64,000 bases of DNA from JABMQB01 sp964575025 (GCA_964575025.1 CAZNPV010000004.1:1-64000), one strand, 5' to 3'. Shown: positions 51,372 through 60,724, numbered from the stretch's first letter. Numbers and translations: made by a program. Notes: generated by a model from the sequence alone, not told the origin.

Positions 51372-52403
51372 ATGGCAAAAAAAATTCTGGTCACGGGAGG
51401 TACAGGGTATATCGGATCCCACACTGTTGTTGAACTGCAAAAGGAAGGTTTTGAAGTAACCATTGCCGACAACCTGTCCAATTCGGATGTTACGGTTCTT
51501 GACGGCATTGAAGCCATTACAGGAATCCGTCCGGTTTTTGAAAAGACTGATCTTTCCGAACCCACAGAAACCCTTGATCTTTTATCCAGGCACCCCGGTC
51601 TGGAGGCTATCGTTCATTTCGCTGCTTCGAAAGCCGTGGGGGAATCGGTCCGGAAACCGTTGTTGTATTACCGGAACAACCTGGTTTCCCTGATGAATCT
51701 GCTGGAAGGGATGAAACAAAACATCATTCACCATGTGGTATTTTCGTCTTCCTGCACCGTTTATGGCCAACCGGATGTGTTGCCTGTCACCGAACAATCT
51801 CCGAGGAAAGAAGCTGAATCGCCCTATGGAAACACAAAACGGATTTGTGAGGATATGCTGAAAGATACCGTTGCTGCCTTCCCCTCCATAAACGGCATCG
51901 CCCTGCGTTATTTCAATCCCATCGGGGCCCATCCGTCAGCACTCATCGGTGAATTGCCCCTGGGAGTGCCTGAAAACCTGATTCCGTATATTACCCAGAC
52001 AGCTGCCGGAGTCCGCAAAGAATTAAAAGTGTTTGGCAACGATTACCATACGCCCGACGGATCAGCAATCCGCGATTATATCAACGTGGTAGACCTGGCC
52101 AGGGCCCATGTCATTGCCATTCAACGATTGCTCGCAGGGAAAAATAAAACCGGTTACGAAGTTTTCAACCTGGGTACAGGAAAAGGCCTGTCTGTCCTTG
52201 AAATTGTAAACAGCTTCAAAAAAGTGACCGGAGTACCCCTTCCTTACACAATCGTCGACCGACGTGCCGGGGATATCGAAAAAATCTGGGCCGACCCAAC
52301 CTTAGCCAATAACGAACTGGGATGGAAAGCTGAAAAAACCCTTGAGGAAACACTCCTTTCAGCCTGGAAATGGGAAAAAAAGATCAGAAATAAACAAGGA
52401 TAA
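51372..52403 (+). CDS. galE: UDP-glucose 4-epimerase
   Basis: A 343-residue short-chain dehydrogenase-type epimerase. It has the NAD-binding start GGTGYIGSHTVVELQKEGF, a FSSSCTVYG strand with the catalytic Ser region, the YGNTK pair (Tyr and Lys of YxxxK), and RYFNPIGAHPSALIGE. It interconverts UDP-glucose and UDP-galactose for surface glycans. A -7 box TAATTTTG at 51347-51354 lies 18 nt upstream. It is followed 4 nt later by rmlB, so both sugar-nucleotide steps share a message. Confidence 0.97.
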   Translation: MAKKILVTGGTGYIGSHTVVELQKEGFEVTIADNLSNSDVTVLDGIEAITGIRPVFEKTDLSEPTETLDLLSRHPGLEAIVHFAASKAVGESVRKPLLYYRNNLVSLMNLLEGMKQNIIHHVVFSSSCTVYGQPDVLPVTEQSPRKEAESPYGNTKRICEDMLKDTVAAFPSINGIALRYFNPIGAHPSALIGELPLGVPENLIPYITQTAAGVRKELKVFGNDYHTPDGSAIRDYINVVDLARAHVIAIQRLLAGKNKTGYEVFNLGTGKGLSVLEIVNSFKKVTGVPLPYTIVDRRAGDIEKIWADPTLANNELGWKAEKTLEETLLSAWKWEKKIRNKQG

Positions 52404-52407
52404 ACCT

Positions 52408-53469
52408 ATGAAACAAATGAAACATCTGTTGATTACGGGCGGGGCAGGATTTATCGGCTCCCATGTAGTGCGGCATTTTGTAACCCGGTACCCGGAGTAT
52501 AAAATCACCAATCTCGACAAACTGACCTATGCAGGGAATCTGACAAACCTGAAGGATGTGGAAGATAAACCGAATTACGAATTTGTAAAAGGGGATATTG
52601 TGGATGGAGCTTTTATACTGAATCTTTTTGAAGAAAGGCATTTTGACGGGGTGATCCACCTGGCTGCCGAGTCCCATGTCGACCGCTCCATTTCCAATCC
52701 CACAGAATTTGTATACACCAACGTGATTGGTACCGTGAATCTGTTGAATGCAGCCCGACATCTCTGGAAAGCCCCCATGAAAGGCAAAAAGTTCTACCAC
52801 ATCTCCACCGATGAAGTGTACGGTTCGTTGGGTGACGAGGGGATATTCACTGAAGAAACAGCGTATGATCCGCACAGTCCGTATTCCGCATCCAAAGCCA
52901 GCTCCGACCATTTTGTGCGGGCTTACCATGACACGTTCGGATTACCGGTAGTGATCTCCAACTGCTCCAACAATTACGGCTCCTACCAGTTTCCGGAAAA
53001 ACTGATCCCCCTGTTTATCCACAACATCAAAAACAAAAAACCCCTTCCTGTATACGGAAAAGGGGATAACATTCGCGACTGGCTCTGGGTCGTGGATCAT
53101 GCCCGTGCTATCGACACGATCTTTCACGAGGGAGCAGTGGGTGAAACGTACAACATCGGAGGGTTCAACGAATGGAAAAATATTGACCTGATCCGAACCA
53201 TCTGCCGGATCATGGACAAAAAATTAAGCCGCCCGGAAGGGGAGTCGGAAAAACTGATCACCTTTGTGAAAGACCGGGCCGGCCACGACCTGCGTTATGC
53301 CATCGATGCCTCAAAATTAAAAAATGAACTGGGCTGGGAGCCTTCCCTGCAGTTTGAGGAAGGCATCGAAAAAACCATCGACTGGTACCTCGAAAACGAA
53401 GCATGGCTTGAAAATGTTACCTCCGGAGACTACCAGAAATATTACGAAGAACAGTATGGTACAAGATAA
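52408..53469 (+). CDS. rmlB: dTDP-glucose 4,6-dehydratase
   Basis: A 353-residue enzyme that begins dTDP-deoxysugar synthesis, for example dTDP-rhamnose. It shows GGAGFIGSHVVRHF, AAESHVDRSI, HISTDEVYGSLG with the catalytic Asp-Glu pair, and YSASKASSDH with YxxxK. The ATG at 52408 is used because an upstream in-frame ATG at 52342 lies inside galE. The rest of the rhamnose pathway (rmlA, C, D) is not in this window. A terminator-like hairpin follows. Confidence 0.96.
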   Translation: MKQMKHLLITGGAGFIGSHVVRHFVTRYPEYKITNLDKLTYAGNLTNLKDVEDKPNYEFVKGDIVDGAFILNLFEERHFDGVIHLAAESHVDRSISNPTEFVYTNVIGTVNLLNAARHLWKAPMKGKKFYHISTDEVYGSLGDEGIFTEETAYDPHSPYSASKASSDHFVRAYHDTFGLPVVISNCSNNYGSYQFPEKLIPLFIHNIKNKKPLPVYGKGDNIRDWLWVVDHARAIDTIFHEGAVGETYNIGGFNEWKNIDLIRTICRIMDKKLSRPEGESEKLITFVKDRAGHDLRYAIDASKLKNELGWEPSLQFEEGIEKTIDWYLENEAWLENVTSGDYQKYYEEQYGTR

Positions 53470-53517
53470 TCCTTTCTGTTATCCCTGGCAGGAAAGAATG
53501 TTTTTCCGCTCTTAAGA

Positions 53518-53556
53518 GTATGATACACCCCAATGCTGAATCATACAGAATTTTTT
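53518..53556 (+). terminator. Terminator after rmlB
   Basis: GTATGAT (53518-53524) pairs with ATCATAC (53540-53546), and AGAATTTTTTAG with a T-run follows. It lies about 50 nt past the rmlB stop. Confidence 0.65.
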
Positions 53557-53594
53557 AGTCTTCAAGGTTCGGTACAGGGAACCCGTAACAAAAA

Positions 53595-53681
53595 CTGCCC
53601 GCCAAATTGGCGGGCAGCCTGCTTCAACAGAAGCGATTGTTAAAAGGCACTTACAAAAGTGCAGATTGACACTGTTTTTTT
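53595..53681 (+). ncRNA. Candidate structured RNA (hairpin series)
   Basis: Three consecutive hairpins: a 9-bp stem CTGCCCGCC/GGCGGGCAG (53595-53617), a weaker AACA/TGTT stem (about 53626-53641), and GCACTT/AAGTGC with an ACAA loop (53647-53662). A T-run ends the series at 53674-53681. There is no open frame. It resembles an independent small RNA with its own terminator, or a second transcript end. No RNA family was recognised. Confidence 0.3.
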
Positions 53682-53991
53682 GTTATTCCTCATCGAGGGC
53701 ATTGGTACATCTTATTCTCTAAACGGCCGGAAATAAAAAATAGTGTCTGAAAGTATATTTCCTTCTGTATTTAATTCATTTCCCTTCTCCTGAAACGGAT
53801 TCTGGCGCTGTTTGAAGCAAAGGATTTTGTATCGCAGGACGGAAAATTCGTGGAAGCAAATGGAACGTCCATACGTATAATCATTGTTTTATGTGGCATG
53901 ATTTGGCATAGCCGTTTCATACGTAAGAAAAGGCCTCTCCCCTAAGAGACATTTCTTTTACGGAAAAAAACGTTCTGCAAGGCAAACGAGA

Positions 53992-54180
53992 TTACTTTTC
54001 CTTTTTCAGGGTTGAAATAGAAAAAAGCGAATAAAGCGGACACCATTTAAAGAGTCCTGTTGCTATAGGGATCAATCCGATCAGTCCCCAGTAACTGTCA
54101 TAAACGATGCCCAAAATAGCGATTGCCAATCCGATAATGATACGTATTAACCTGTCTACAGGTCCGACATTGTATTTCAT
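53992..54180 (-). CDS. DUF2892 small membrane protein
   Basis: A 62-residue protein with two hydrophobic segments (about 11-28 and 31-46) and the family start KYNVGPVDRLIRIIIGL, then GLIPIATGLFKWCPLYSL. DUF2892 is the C-terminal membrane module of YgaP-like rhodanese proteins and also occurs alone, as here. Function unknown; the CP dipeptide in WCPLY is typical. It follows pgk by 20 nt and may share its transcript. Confidence 0.9.
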   Translation of the reverse strand: MKYNVGPVDRLIRIIIGLAIAILGIVYDSYWGLIGLIPIATGLFKWCPLYSLFSISTLKKEK

Positions 54181-54200
54181 ATGATTAAAGTGTTTATTTT

Positions 54201-55397
54201 CTATTTTCCGCGGACGGCAGCGATTCCCGGAAGGATTCTTCCTTCAAGGTATTCCAGCATTGCGCCTCCGGCCGTCGATATGTAGGATACATCCCGGGCG
54301 ATTCCGAATTTATTGACACAGGCTACCGAGTCGCCCCCTCCAACCAGCGAGAAAGCTCCTTTTTTGGTTGCTTCAGCAATTGCGTTTCCAACGGCCTGGG
54401 ATCCTTTGGAAAACTTTTCCATTTCAAAAACCCCCACCGGGCCGTTCCAGAGGATGGTACCGGATTTTTCAATTGCTTCCCTGAATTTTTTTATGCTTTC
54501 CGGACCGGCATCCAATCCTTGCCAGCCATCCGGAATTTCAGCCGCGGGCACAACGCGGGTGTTGGCATCGTTGCTGAAGGAGTCTGCTGCCACAACATCC
54601 ACAGCCATAATCAGGTTCACTCCTTTCTGAGCTGCTACTTTTTCAATGGTACGGGCTGTTTCCAGGTATTCGTCTTCACAGATGGAATCTCCGATATTCC
54701 CGCCGTTTGCTTTGACAAATGTGTAGGTCATGCCTCCTCCGATAATCAGGTTATTAACCTTCTCAAGCAGATTTTCGATAATCGTAATCTTTGACGAAAC
54801 CTTAGCTCCACCCATTATAGCGGTGAACGGACGATTTGGATTCTTCATTACTTTATCCAGGCTTTCCACTTCGCTTTCGATCAGGTGGCCAAACATTTTG
54901 TCGTTCGGAAAGAATTTGGCTATCACGGCGGTTGATGCATGCGCCCGGTGTGCCGTCCCGAACGCATCGTTCACCCAGCAATCGCCGTTTTCGGCCAGTT
55001 TCCCGGCAAATTCTTCATCCCCGGCAGTTTCTTCCTTGTAAAAACGAAGGTTTTCAAGAATCATCACTTCACCCGGTTGCAGGCTGTCGGCCATTTGCTT
55101 CACTTCCTTGCCGATGCAGCCGGGAGCCATCTTAACGGTAGCTCCACCCAGTAATTCCGAAAGATGGCCCACCAACGGTTTCAGGGAAAATTTCTCCTCC
55201 GGACCGTCCTTAGGCCGCCCAAGATGGGACATGAGAATAGGGGATCCCCCTTTTTCAATCACTTTCCTGATCGTAGGAAGTGCAGCCCTTATGCGGGTAT
55301 CGTCAGTAATCTCAAACTGCTCATTCAAGGGTACATTAAAATCAACACGGATCAGTACTTTTTTGCCTGAGAAATCGTAGGTATCTATCGTTTGCAT
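54201..55397 (-). CDS. pgk: Phosphoglycerate kinase
   Basis: A 398-residue glycolytic enzyme that makes ATP from 1,3-bisphosphoglycerate. The signature VLIRVDFNVPLN is followed by SHLGRPKDG, IMGGAKVSSKI, and the nucleotide-binding WNGPVGVFE and VGGGDSVACVNKFG. The ATG at 55397 is used because the upstream alternative is a TTG that adds eight lysine-rich residues beyond the family start. Length is normal for the monomeric enzyme. Confidence 0.98.
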   Translation of the reverse strand: MQTIDTYDFSGKKVLIRVDFNVPLNEQFEITDDTRIRAALPTIRKVIEKGGSPILMSHLGRPKDGPEEKFSLKPLVGHLSELLGGATVKMAPGCIGKEVKQMADSLQPGEVMILENLRFYKEETAGDEEFAGKLAENGDCWVNDAFGTAHRAHASTAVIAKFFPNDKMFGHLIESEVESLDKVMKNPNRPFTAIMGGAKVSSKITIIENLLEKVNNLIIGGGMTYTFVKANGGNIGDSICEDEYLETARTIEKVAAQKGVNLIMAVDVVAADSFSNDANTRVVPAAEIPDGWQGLDAGPESIKKFREAIEKSGTILWNGPVGVFEMEKFSKGSQAVGNAIAEATKKGAFSLVGGGDSVACVNKFGIARDVSYISTAGGAMLEYLEGRILPGIAAVRGK

Positions 55398-55565
55398 ATG
55401 ACTTTTTTTTAAATTTTTCAATTACTCAAAGATAAAAAATAATCCCGATGGATCAGGCTGGTATCTTTTAAAATTAGTTATTTAAAGAATAAATAATACC
55501 TGTGTGTTTCCCGATAAAAACGCTACTTTTGAAGGATTCAATCCAAAACCCAAAAAGAGGACTTT

Positions 55566-56690
55566 ATGCTTTTTCGTGATGTTGTCGGACAAACAAAGAT
55601 AAAAGAGAGACTGATCCGGTCCGTACAGGAGAACCGCATAAGCCATGCTCAACTGTTTACCGGCCCTGAAGGAGTGGGAAAATTGCCTTTGGCCCTTGCC
55701 TATGCCCAATATATTTCCTGCCCCAACCGTACCGGTACGGATTCCTGTGGAACCTGTCCATCGTGCCGGAAATATCAGAAGCTGATCCATCCCGATCTTC
55801 ATTTTGTCTTCCCGGTTTTCAAGACAGGAAGCATCAAGGACCCTGTCAGTGATGACTTTCTCAGCTCATGGCGTAAATTGGTGTTGAAAACCCCTTATTT
55901 TACTTTGCATCAATGGCTTACCTTTATCGATGTTGAAAATGCCCAGGGAATGATCTATGAAAAGGAGAGTGCATCGATCCTGAAAAAATTAAATCTGAAA
56001 CCGTTTGAATCAGAATTTAAGGCAATGATCATCTGGTTGCCGGAAAAGATGCATCCCCATTGTTCCAACAAGTTGTTAAAGATGATTGAGGAACCCCCCA
56101 GCAAAACCCTGTTTCTTATGATCACAGAGAACGAAGAAGATATGCTCGGCACCATCCGGTCCCGGGCGCAACTCATCACGATACCCCCCATTGAGGACCG
56201 ATCCCTGTCAGAAGCCCTGGAAAATAAAACGGATAAGGAGAACGGGGTGATCGATGAGGTGGTCCGGTTGGCAAAAGGAAGTTACCTGACCGCCCTGGAA
56301 TATCTGAACCCGGATAACCAGAACCTTCATTCGTTTGCCAGGCTCCAGGAACTGATGCGTGCAGCCTACACCATTGATGTACCGGGATTGATTAACTGGT
56401 CGGAAGAGATGGCAAAAATTGGAAGAGAGAAACAGAAAAATTTCCTGAATTATGCCCTGCGACTGATCCGTGAGTATTTTGTATTTAACCTGAAGAACAA
56501 TCAATTGGTGTATCTAAACCGCCAGGAAGAAGCGTGGGGCAAAGATTTTTCACCCTATATCAATGAAAGGAATATTCAATGGATGGCATCGGAATTTGAA
56601 CTGGCCTACAAACAGATTGGCATGAATGGCAATCCCCGGATTATTTTTACGGATATCGCTTTAAAGATGGTTAAAATGATCAAAAAGTAA
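55566..56690 (+). CDS. holB: DNA polymerase III subunit delta'
   Basis: A 374-residue clamp-loader subunit. FRDVVGQTKIKERLIRSVQ and ISHAQLFTGPEGVGKLPLALAYA form the AAA+ start. A zinc-binding cluster lies at C52, C61, C64 and C67 (SCGTCPSC). The Walker A Lys is followed by LP rather than T/S, in keeping with the non-catalytic delta' role. Sensor and lid regions follow (MIEEPPSKTLFLMITENEED, SRAQLITIPP). A -7 box TACTTTTG lies at 55524-55531. It heads a run of plus-strand genes. Confidence 0.94.
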   Translation: MLFRDVVGQTKIKERLIRSVQENRISHAQLFTGPEGVGKLPLALAYAQYISCPNRTGTDSCGTCPSCRKYQKLIHPDLHFVFPVFKTGSIKDPVSDDFLSSWRKLVLKTPYFTLHQWLTFIDVENAQGMIYEKESASILKKLNLKPFESEFKAMIIWLPEKMHPHCSNKLLKMIEEPPSKTLFLMITENEEDMLGTIRSRAQLITIPPIEDRSLSEALENKTDKENGVIDEVVRLAKGSYLTALEYLNPDNQNLHSFARLQELMRAAYTIDVPGLINWSEEMAKIGREKQKNFLNYALRLIREYFVFNLKNNQLVYLNRQEEAWGKDFSPYINERNIQWMASEFELAYKQIGMNGNPRIIFTDIALKMVKMIKK

Positions 56691-56854
56691 TCCGGATTCC
56701 TGAAAATTCTGTCTCTTTCCGGCAGCAGAAAAAATAATTCGTGCAGACAGATCTTTTATCAATCGGTTAATAGTATTACTTTTGCAGAATCCGGAAGAAT
56801 GAAATGAATACACTGTTTTAAAACAGGGAAGAACCGGAATGCAAAAAATTATGT

Positions 56855-57970
56855 ATGAGAACACCAGATTCCATTGAGCGTGGGTTATGTGACGGCAGCA
56901 ACGGGACCTGTGGCAAGTTACAGGTTACCGACTGGCTGAGGGATGTAAGGAACATTGCCAATCCGGATGAAATTATTGAAATCCGGTTCAAGAATACAAG
57001 GAAGGATTATTTCCGTAATGTAAACAAACTAAAAATCAGTCAGGGGGATATAGTGGCTGTTGAAGCCAGTCCGGGACACGATATAGGAATTATCTCGCTT
57101 ACCGGGGACCTGGTCCTGGATCAGATAAAAAAACATAAGGTAACCCTGGTAAACGGAGAATTCAGGAAGATATACCGTAAAGCCAAGCCTGCTGATCTGG
57201 CTAAATGGAGAGAAGCCATTTCTCTGGAGCACCCCACGATGATAAAATCAAGGCAGATTGCTTCGGACCTGAACCTGGATATGAAAATAGGCGATGTGGA
57301 ATTCCAGGGCGACCAGACCAAGGCGATTTTTTATTACATCGCTGACGAACGGGTTGATTTCAGGCAACTGATCCGGGTACTCGCTGAAACCTTCCATATC
57401 CGGATCGAAATGAAACAAATTGGAGCCAGGCAGGAAGCAGGCAGAATCGGAGGAATTGGCCCCTGCGGCAGAGAGCTCTGCTGTGCAACCTGGATAGGCA
57501 ATTTCGTATCGGTAACAACCAACGCAGCCCGCTACCAGGAACTCTCCCTCAATCCTCAAAAACTGGCCGGTCAATGTGGAAAACTGAAATGTTGCCTTAA
57601 CTTTGAACTGGATGCCTATTTAGATGCTCAGAAAGATTTCCCTCCGAACAACATCCCCCTGGAAACGGAACATGAAAAATTCATATACCAGAAAGCCGAC
57701 ATTTTTAACGGAGTTTACTGGTACCTGGCTCAAAATGCCAGCAGCCAGATCCCCGTGCCGGTAGAAAAAGTATCGGAGATCATCCAAATGAACAAGCAGG
57801 GCAAACGGCCTGAAAGCCTCAGAGTGGAGATTCTGGATACCGCCCCTAAGGAAGAGAGATTTCAAAATACCGTCGGACAGGAAGACCTGAACCGCTTTGA
57901 CAAACCGAAACAATCCAAACAAAAGAAACGTTTTCATAAAAAACCACCCCACCGTAAACAAAGAAAATGA
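56855..57970 (+). CDS. PSP1 / RicT-like protein
   Basis: A 371-residue cytoplasmic protein. Residues about 45-260 contain the PSP1 C-terminal domain: FKNTRKDYFRN, GDIVAVEASPGHDIGI, IGGIGPCGRELCCATW and QCGKLKCCLNFELDAYLDA. The paired Cys clusters match RicT (YaaT) of Bacillus, part of an iron-sulfur complex that affects RNA processing. The tail from about 330 is basic and disordered. In Bacteroidota the gene sits before gldH, as here. A -7 box TACTTTTG lies at 56777-56784. Confidence 0.92.
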   Translation: MRTPDSIERGLCDGSNGTCGKLQVTDWLRDVRNIANPDEIIEIRFKNTRKDYFRNVNKLKISQGDIVAVEASPGHDIGIISLTGDLVLDQIKKHKVTLVNGEFRKIYRKAKPADLAKWREAISLEHPTMIKSRQIASDLNLDMKIGDVEFQGDQTKAIFYYIADERVDFRQLIRVLAETFHIRIEMKQIGARQEAGRIGGIGPCGRELCCATWIGNFVSVTTNAARYQELSLNPQKLAGQCGKLKCCLNFELDAYLDAQKDFPPNNIPLETEHEKFIYQKADIFNGVYWYLAQNASSQIPVPVEKVSEIIQMNKQGKRPESLRVEILDTAPKEERFQNTVGQEDLNRFDKPKQSKQKKRFHKKPPHRKQRK

Positions 57971-58013
57971 AACGAGTTCCATGAGTCTCTATAAATAATT
58001 AAAATCCAGATGA

Positions 58014-58490
58014 ATGAAACCTCATCCTTTTCTTTTTCTGCTCATACCAGCTGTTTTATGCCTGCTGGGGGCCTGCAATCAGGACCGGGTGTATGAGCGT
58101 TACAGCCCTGTTGGGGAAAACGGCTGGCACAAGGACTCGGTAATGGCCTATGCCTTTACAACGAAAGATTCGGCACAGAACTATACCCTCTCTTTTAACC
58201 TTCGAAATACGGTTGATTACCCGTATAGCAATATCTGGCTATTTATTACCCTGGATCCACCCCAGGGCAACACCCTGAGCGATACCGTTGAGTTTATCCT
58301 TGCTGATCCTTCCGGCCAATGGTTCGGCAGGGGGTACGGAAAATTCCGTGACAACAAATTGCCTTACAGGCAAAATGTATATTTCCCCAAACCGGGAACC
58401 TATATATTCAAAATACAGCAAGGGATGCGTGAAGAGGTGCTGAAAGGAATTCATGATTTCGGAATAAGCATAGAAAAAACAAACGGTTAA
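58014..58490 (+). CDS. gldH: Gliding motility lipoprotein GldH
   Basis: A 158-residue lipoprotein. The signal FLFLLIPAVLCLLGAC ends in a lipobox LGAC. The mature part DRVYERYSPVGENGWHKDSV, YTLSFNLRNTVDYPYSNIWL and FPKPGTYIFKIQQGMREEVL matches the GldH family. GldH supports gliding in flavobacteria and co-occurs with type IX secretion. It lies 43 nt after the PSP1 gene, a conserved neighbour, and 2 nt before trmB. Whether this organism glides is not shown by this gene alone. Confidence 0.93.
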   Translation: MKPHPFLFLLIPAVLCLLGACNQDRVYERYSPVGENGWHKDSVMAYAFTTKDSAQNYTLSFNLRNTVDYPYSNIWLFITLDPPQGNTLSDTVEFILADPSGQWFGRGYGKFRDNKLPYRQNVYFPKPGTYIFKIQQGMREEVLKGIHDFGISIEKTNG

Positions 58491-58492
58491 AA

Positions 58493-59245
58493 GTGGGAAA
58501 AGGAAAACTGAAAAAATTCCGTGAACTGGATACCTTCGATCATGTGATTCAGGCCCCTTACGGAGTGCTGAACAACAAAGACCATAAACTGAAAGGACGC
58601 TGGGGCCCTCTGTTCTTTAAGAATCCCAACCCCCTGATTCTGGAACTGGGTTGCGGTAAAGGAGAATATACCCTGCAAATGGCTGAAAAATACCCTGAAA
58701 ACAATTACATCGGAATCGATATCAAAGGAGCCCGTATGTGGAAAGGAGCCAAAGAATCATGGGAAAAAGGACTAAAAAATACAGGATTTATCCGTACCCA
58801 AATCGAATTAACCGACCATTTTTTTGCCCCCGGAGAAGTCAGTGAGATCTGGCTTACCTTCCCAGATCCGCAAATGAAAAAATTCAAAAAACGGCTTACT
58901 TCATCCCGTTTTATCTCCTTATATCGCCACTTCCTGGCTCCGGACGGGATCATACACCTGAAAACTGACAGCCATTTTCTTTTTCATTACACCCTTGCGC
59001 TGGCAAAAGCCAATGCGTTCCGGATCGTTTCCCAAACCGAAGACCTGTATCGTTCGGGATGGGGAAATGACATCCTGCAGATTAAAACTTTTTATGAAAA
59101 CCAATGGCTCCTTCGGGGAATCGCCATTAAATACCTGGCCTTTACAATCCATATAAATGAACCCTTCATTGAACCGGTTGTTGACATTGAAAAAGACACG
59201 TATCGCAGCTTCGGGCGCTATGCAATAAATAAAAAAGCAGAATGA
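58493..59245 (+). CDS. trmB: tRNA (guanine(46)-N7)-methyltransferase
   Basis: A 250-residue SAM-dependent methyltransferase starting at GTG. It has the SAM motif LILELGCGKGEYTLQMA, IGIDIKGARMWKGAKE, and the family block IWLTFPDPQMKKFKKRLTSS with IHLKTDS. It methylates G46 of tRNA. The start lies 2 nt after gldH. Its stop overlaps the atl start by 4 nt (ATGA), so the genes are co-translated. Confidence 0.95.
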   Translation: MGKGKLKKFRELDTFDHVIQAPYGVLNNKDHKLKGRWGPLFFKNPNPLILELGCGKGEYTLQMAEKYPENNYIGIDIKGARMWKGAKESWEKGLKNTGFIRTQIELTDHFFAPGEVSEIWLTFPDPQMKKFKKRLTSSRFISLYRHFLAPDGIIHLKTDSHFLFHYTLALAKANAFRIVSQTEDLYRSGWGNDILQIKTFYENQWLLRGIAIKYLAFTIHINEPFIEPVVDIEKDTYRSFGRYAINKKAE

Positions 59246-59577
59246 ATGATTTTTTTTTTCAGGTGTATCAGTTGGTACGAAAAATTCCCCCCGGGCGAGT
59301 AACCTCATACGGGGCGATAGCCGCTTACCTTGGTTCGCCCGGAGCAGCCCGGATGGTAGGCTGGGCATTGAATGCCTCCGGTTCTCAGAATGAATTTGTC
59401 CCGGCACACAGGGTAGTGAACCGTTCCGGATTGTTAACCGGAAAATTCCATTTCGATACCCCACGAACCATGCAGGAACTGCTTGAAAACGAAGGACTGA
59501 AAATTGCAAACGGACAGATTCTGAATTTTGAAAAAAAATTCTGGGATCCCGCCAAAGAACTTAAAAACAAATTATAA
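59242..59577 (+). CDS. Alkyltransferase-like protein (MGMT-like, no active Cys)
   Basis: A 111-residue protein of the O6-alkylguanine-DNA alkyltransferase C-terminal domain. It shows VYQLVRKIPPGRVTSYGAIA, the recognition helix GSPGAARMVGWALN, and VPAHRVVN. The active PCHR motif is PAHR here: residue 55 is Ala instead of the alkyl-accepting Cys. Such ATL proteins bind alkylated DNA and pass it to nucleotide excision repair without removing the group. Size fits the ATL class. It overlaps trmB by 4 nt. Confidence 0.92.
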   Translation: MNDFFFQVYQLVRKIPPGRVTSYGAIAAYLGSPGAARMVGWALNASGSQNEFVPAHRVVNRSGLLTGKFHFDTPRTMQELLENEGLKIANGQILNFEKKFWDPAKELKNKL

Positions 59578-59602
59578 TTTTGAACCAATGTTTAAATAAA
59601 AA

Positions 59603-60724
59603 ATGAAACAAATGAATATGCCACGTAATTTAATTGTCCCCAAAAATGTTACCGATGCCTTACGAACTGTTTTCTATCCGGGAAGCAAAGAAGACATCGT
59701 TTCGATGAACATGGTCCAGGAAATACGGATTGCCGGTCAGGAGATACGTTTCTCCCTGGTTTTTCAGCGGTCGGATGATCCGCATATTGAAACCATCCGG
59801 AAACAATGTGTTAACGCAATAGAGACTCAACTTGGGAAAGACGTAAAAATAAGAGGAAATATCACAGTCAAATTCATGCATACCATGGAACGTCCTCTGC
59901 TCCCCGACGTAAACAATATCCTTGCCATAGCTTCCGGGAAAGGAGGGGTCGGGAAATCCACCATCGCAATCAACCTGGCTGTTGCCCTGGCCCGGAAAGG
60001 AGCTAAAGTAGGACTGGTCGATGCCGATATCTTCGGTCCATCTGTCCCAAAAATGTTTGGGGCTGAAGATTTGCGCCCTACGGGAACAAAAATTGACAAC
60101 CGGGAAATGATTGTTCCGGTAGAAAAATACGGGGTGAAATTCCTGTCCATCGGATTTTTCATTCATCCTGACGATGCGCTGGTATGGCGGGGCCCGATGG
60201 CTTCCAATGCACTGAAACAACTAATCGGAGATGCAGTATGGGGTGAACTCGACTACCTGTTGATTGACCTTCCTCCCGGAACAAGTGACATCCATCTGAC
60301 CCTGGTCCAAACGGTTCCGGTTACCGCAGCCATCATTGTCACCACACCTCAGGATGTTGCCCTGGCCGATGCCATTAAGGGAGTCGGCATGTTCCGGAAC
60401 AAATCAATTAACGTACCCGTACTCGGACTGGTGGAAAATATGTCCTGGTTTACACCGGCTGAACTCCCCGGCCATAAATATTACATTTTCGGAAAAGATG
60501 GAGGGAAAAAAATGGCAGAAAAACTGGATGTACAACTCCTCGGACAGATACCCATTGTACAAAGCATACGTGAAGGAGGAGACGAAGGAAAACCGGATGC
60601 AGACAATCCCGGTTCGTTAACGGGCGGATATTTTGCCAGACTTGCGGATGAAGTCACTGAACAACTCAAAATAAGAAACCTGGAAAAACCTCCTACCCGG
60701 AAAGTGCAGATAACAAAAAAATAA
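59603..60724 (+). CDS. mrp: Mrp/NBP35-type iron-sulfur carrier ATPase
   Basis: A 373-residue protein. Residues 15-95 form a MIP18-like domain, and residues 105-340 a deviant-Walker ATPase with ASGKGGVGKST (110-120) and VDADIFGPSVPKMFG. It loads iron-sulfur clusters onto target proteins. The usual CxxC cluster ligands after ENMSxF are missing: the sequence reads WFTPAELPGHKYYIFG. I recall this from other Bacteroidota members, so it is probably not damage. It lies 25 nt after atl. Confidence in the family is high; cluster binding is uncertain. Confidence 0.93.
   Translation: MKQMNMPRNLIVPKNVTDALRTVFYPGSKEDIVSMNMVQEIRIAGQEIRFSLVFQRSDDPHIETIRKQCVNAIETQLGKDVKIRGNITVKFMHTMERPLLPDVNNILAIASGKGGVGKSTIAINLAVALARKGAKVGLVDADIFGPSVPKMFGAEDLRPTGTKIDNREMIVPVEKYGVKFLSIGFFIHPDDALVWRGPMASNALKQLIGDAVWGELDYLLIDLPPGTSDIHLTLVQTVPVTAAIIVTTPQDVALADAIKGVGMFRNKSINVPVLGLVENMSWFTPAELPGHKYYIFGKDGGKKMAEKLDVQLLGQIPIVQSIREGGDEGKPDADNPGSLTGGYFARLADEVTEQLKIRNLEKPPTRKVQITKK

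Larger units (their letters stand above)
53470..53991. other. 522-bp gap after rmlB with several hairpins
   Basis: This gap holds a terminator at 53518-53556 and a hairpin series at 53595-53681 (both listed separately). The part 53700-53991 shows nothing recognisable; one open frame at about 53780-53940 has no family resemblance. Confidence 0.6.

Noticed and set aside
53780..53940. Possible gene fragment before DUF2892
   Set aside because: The open frame has no start signal and no family resemblance.
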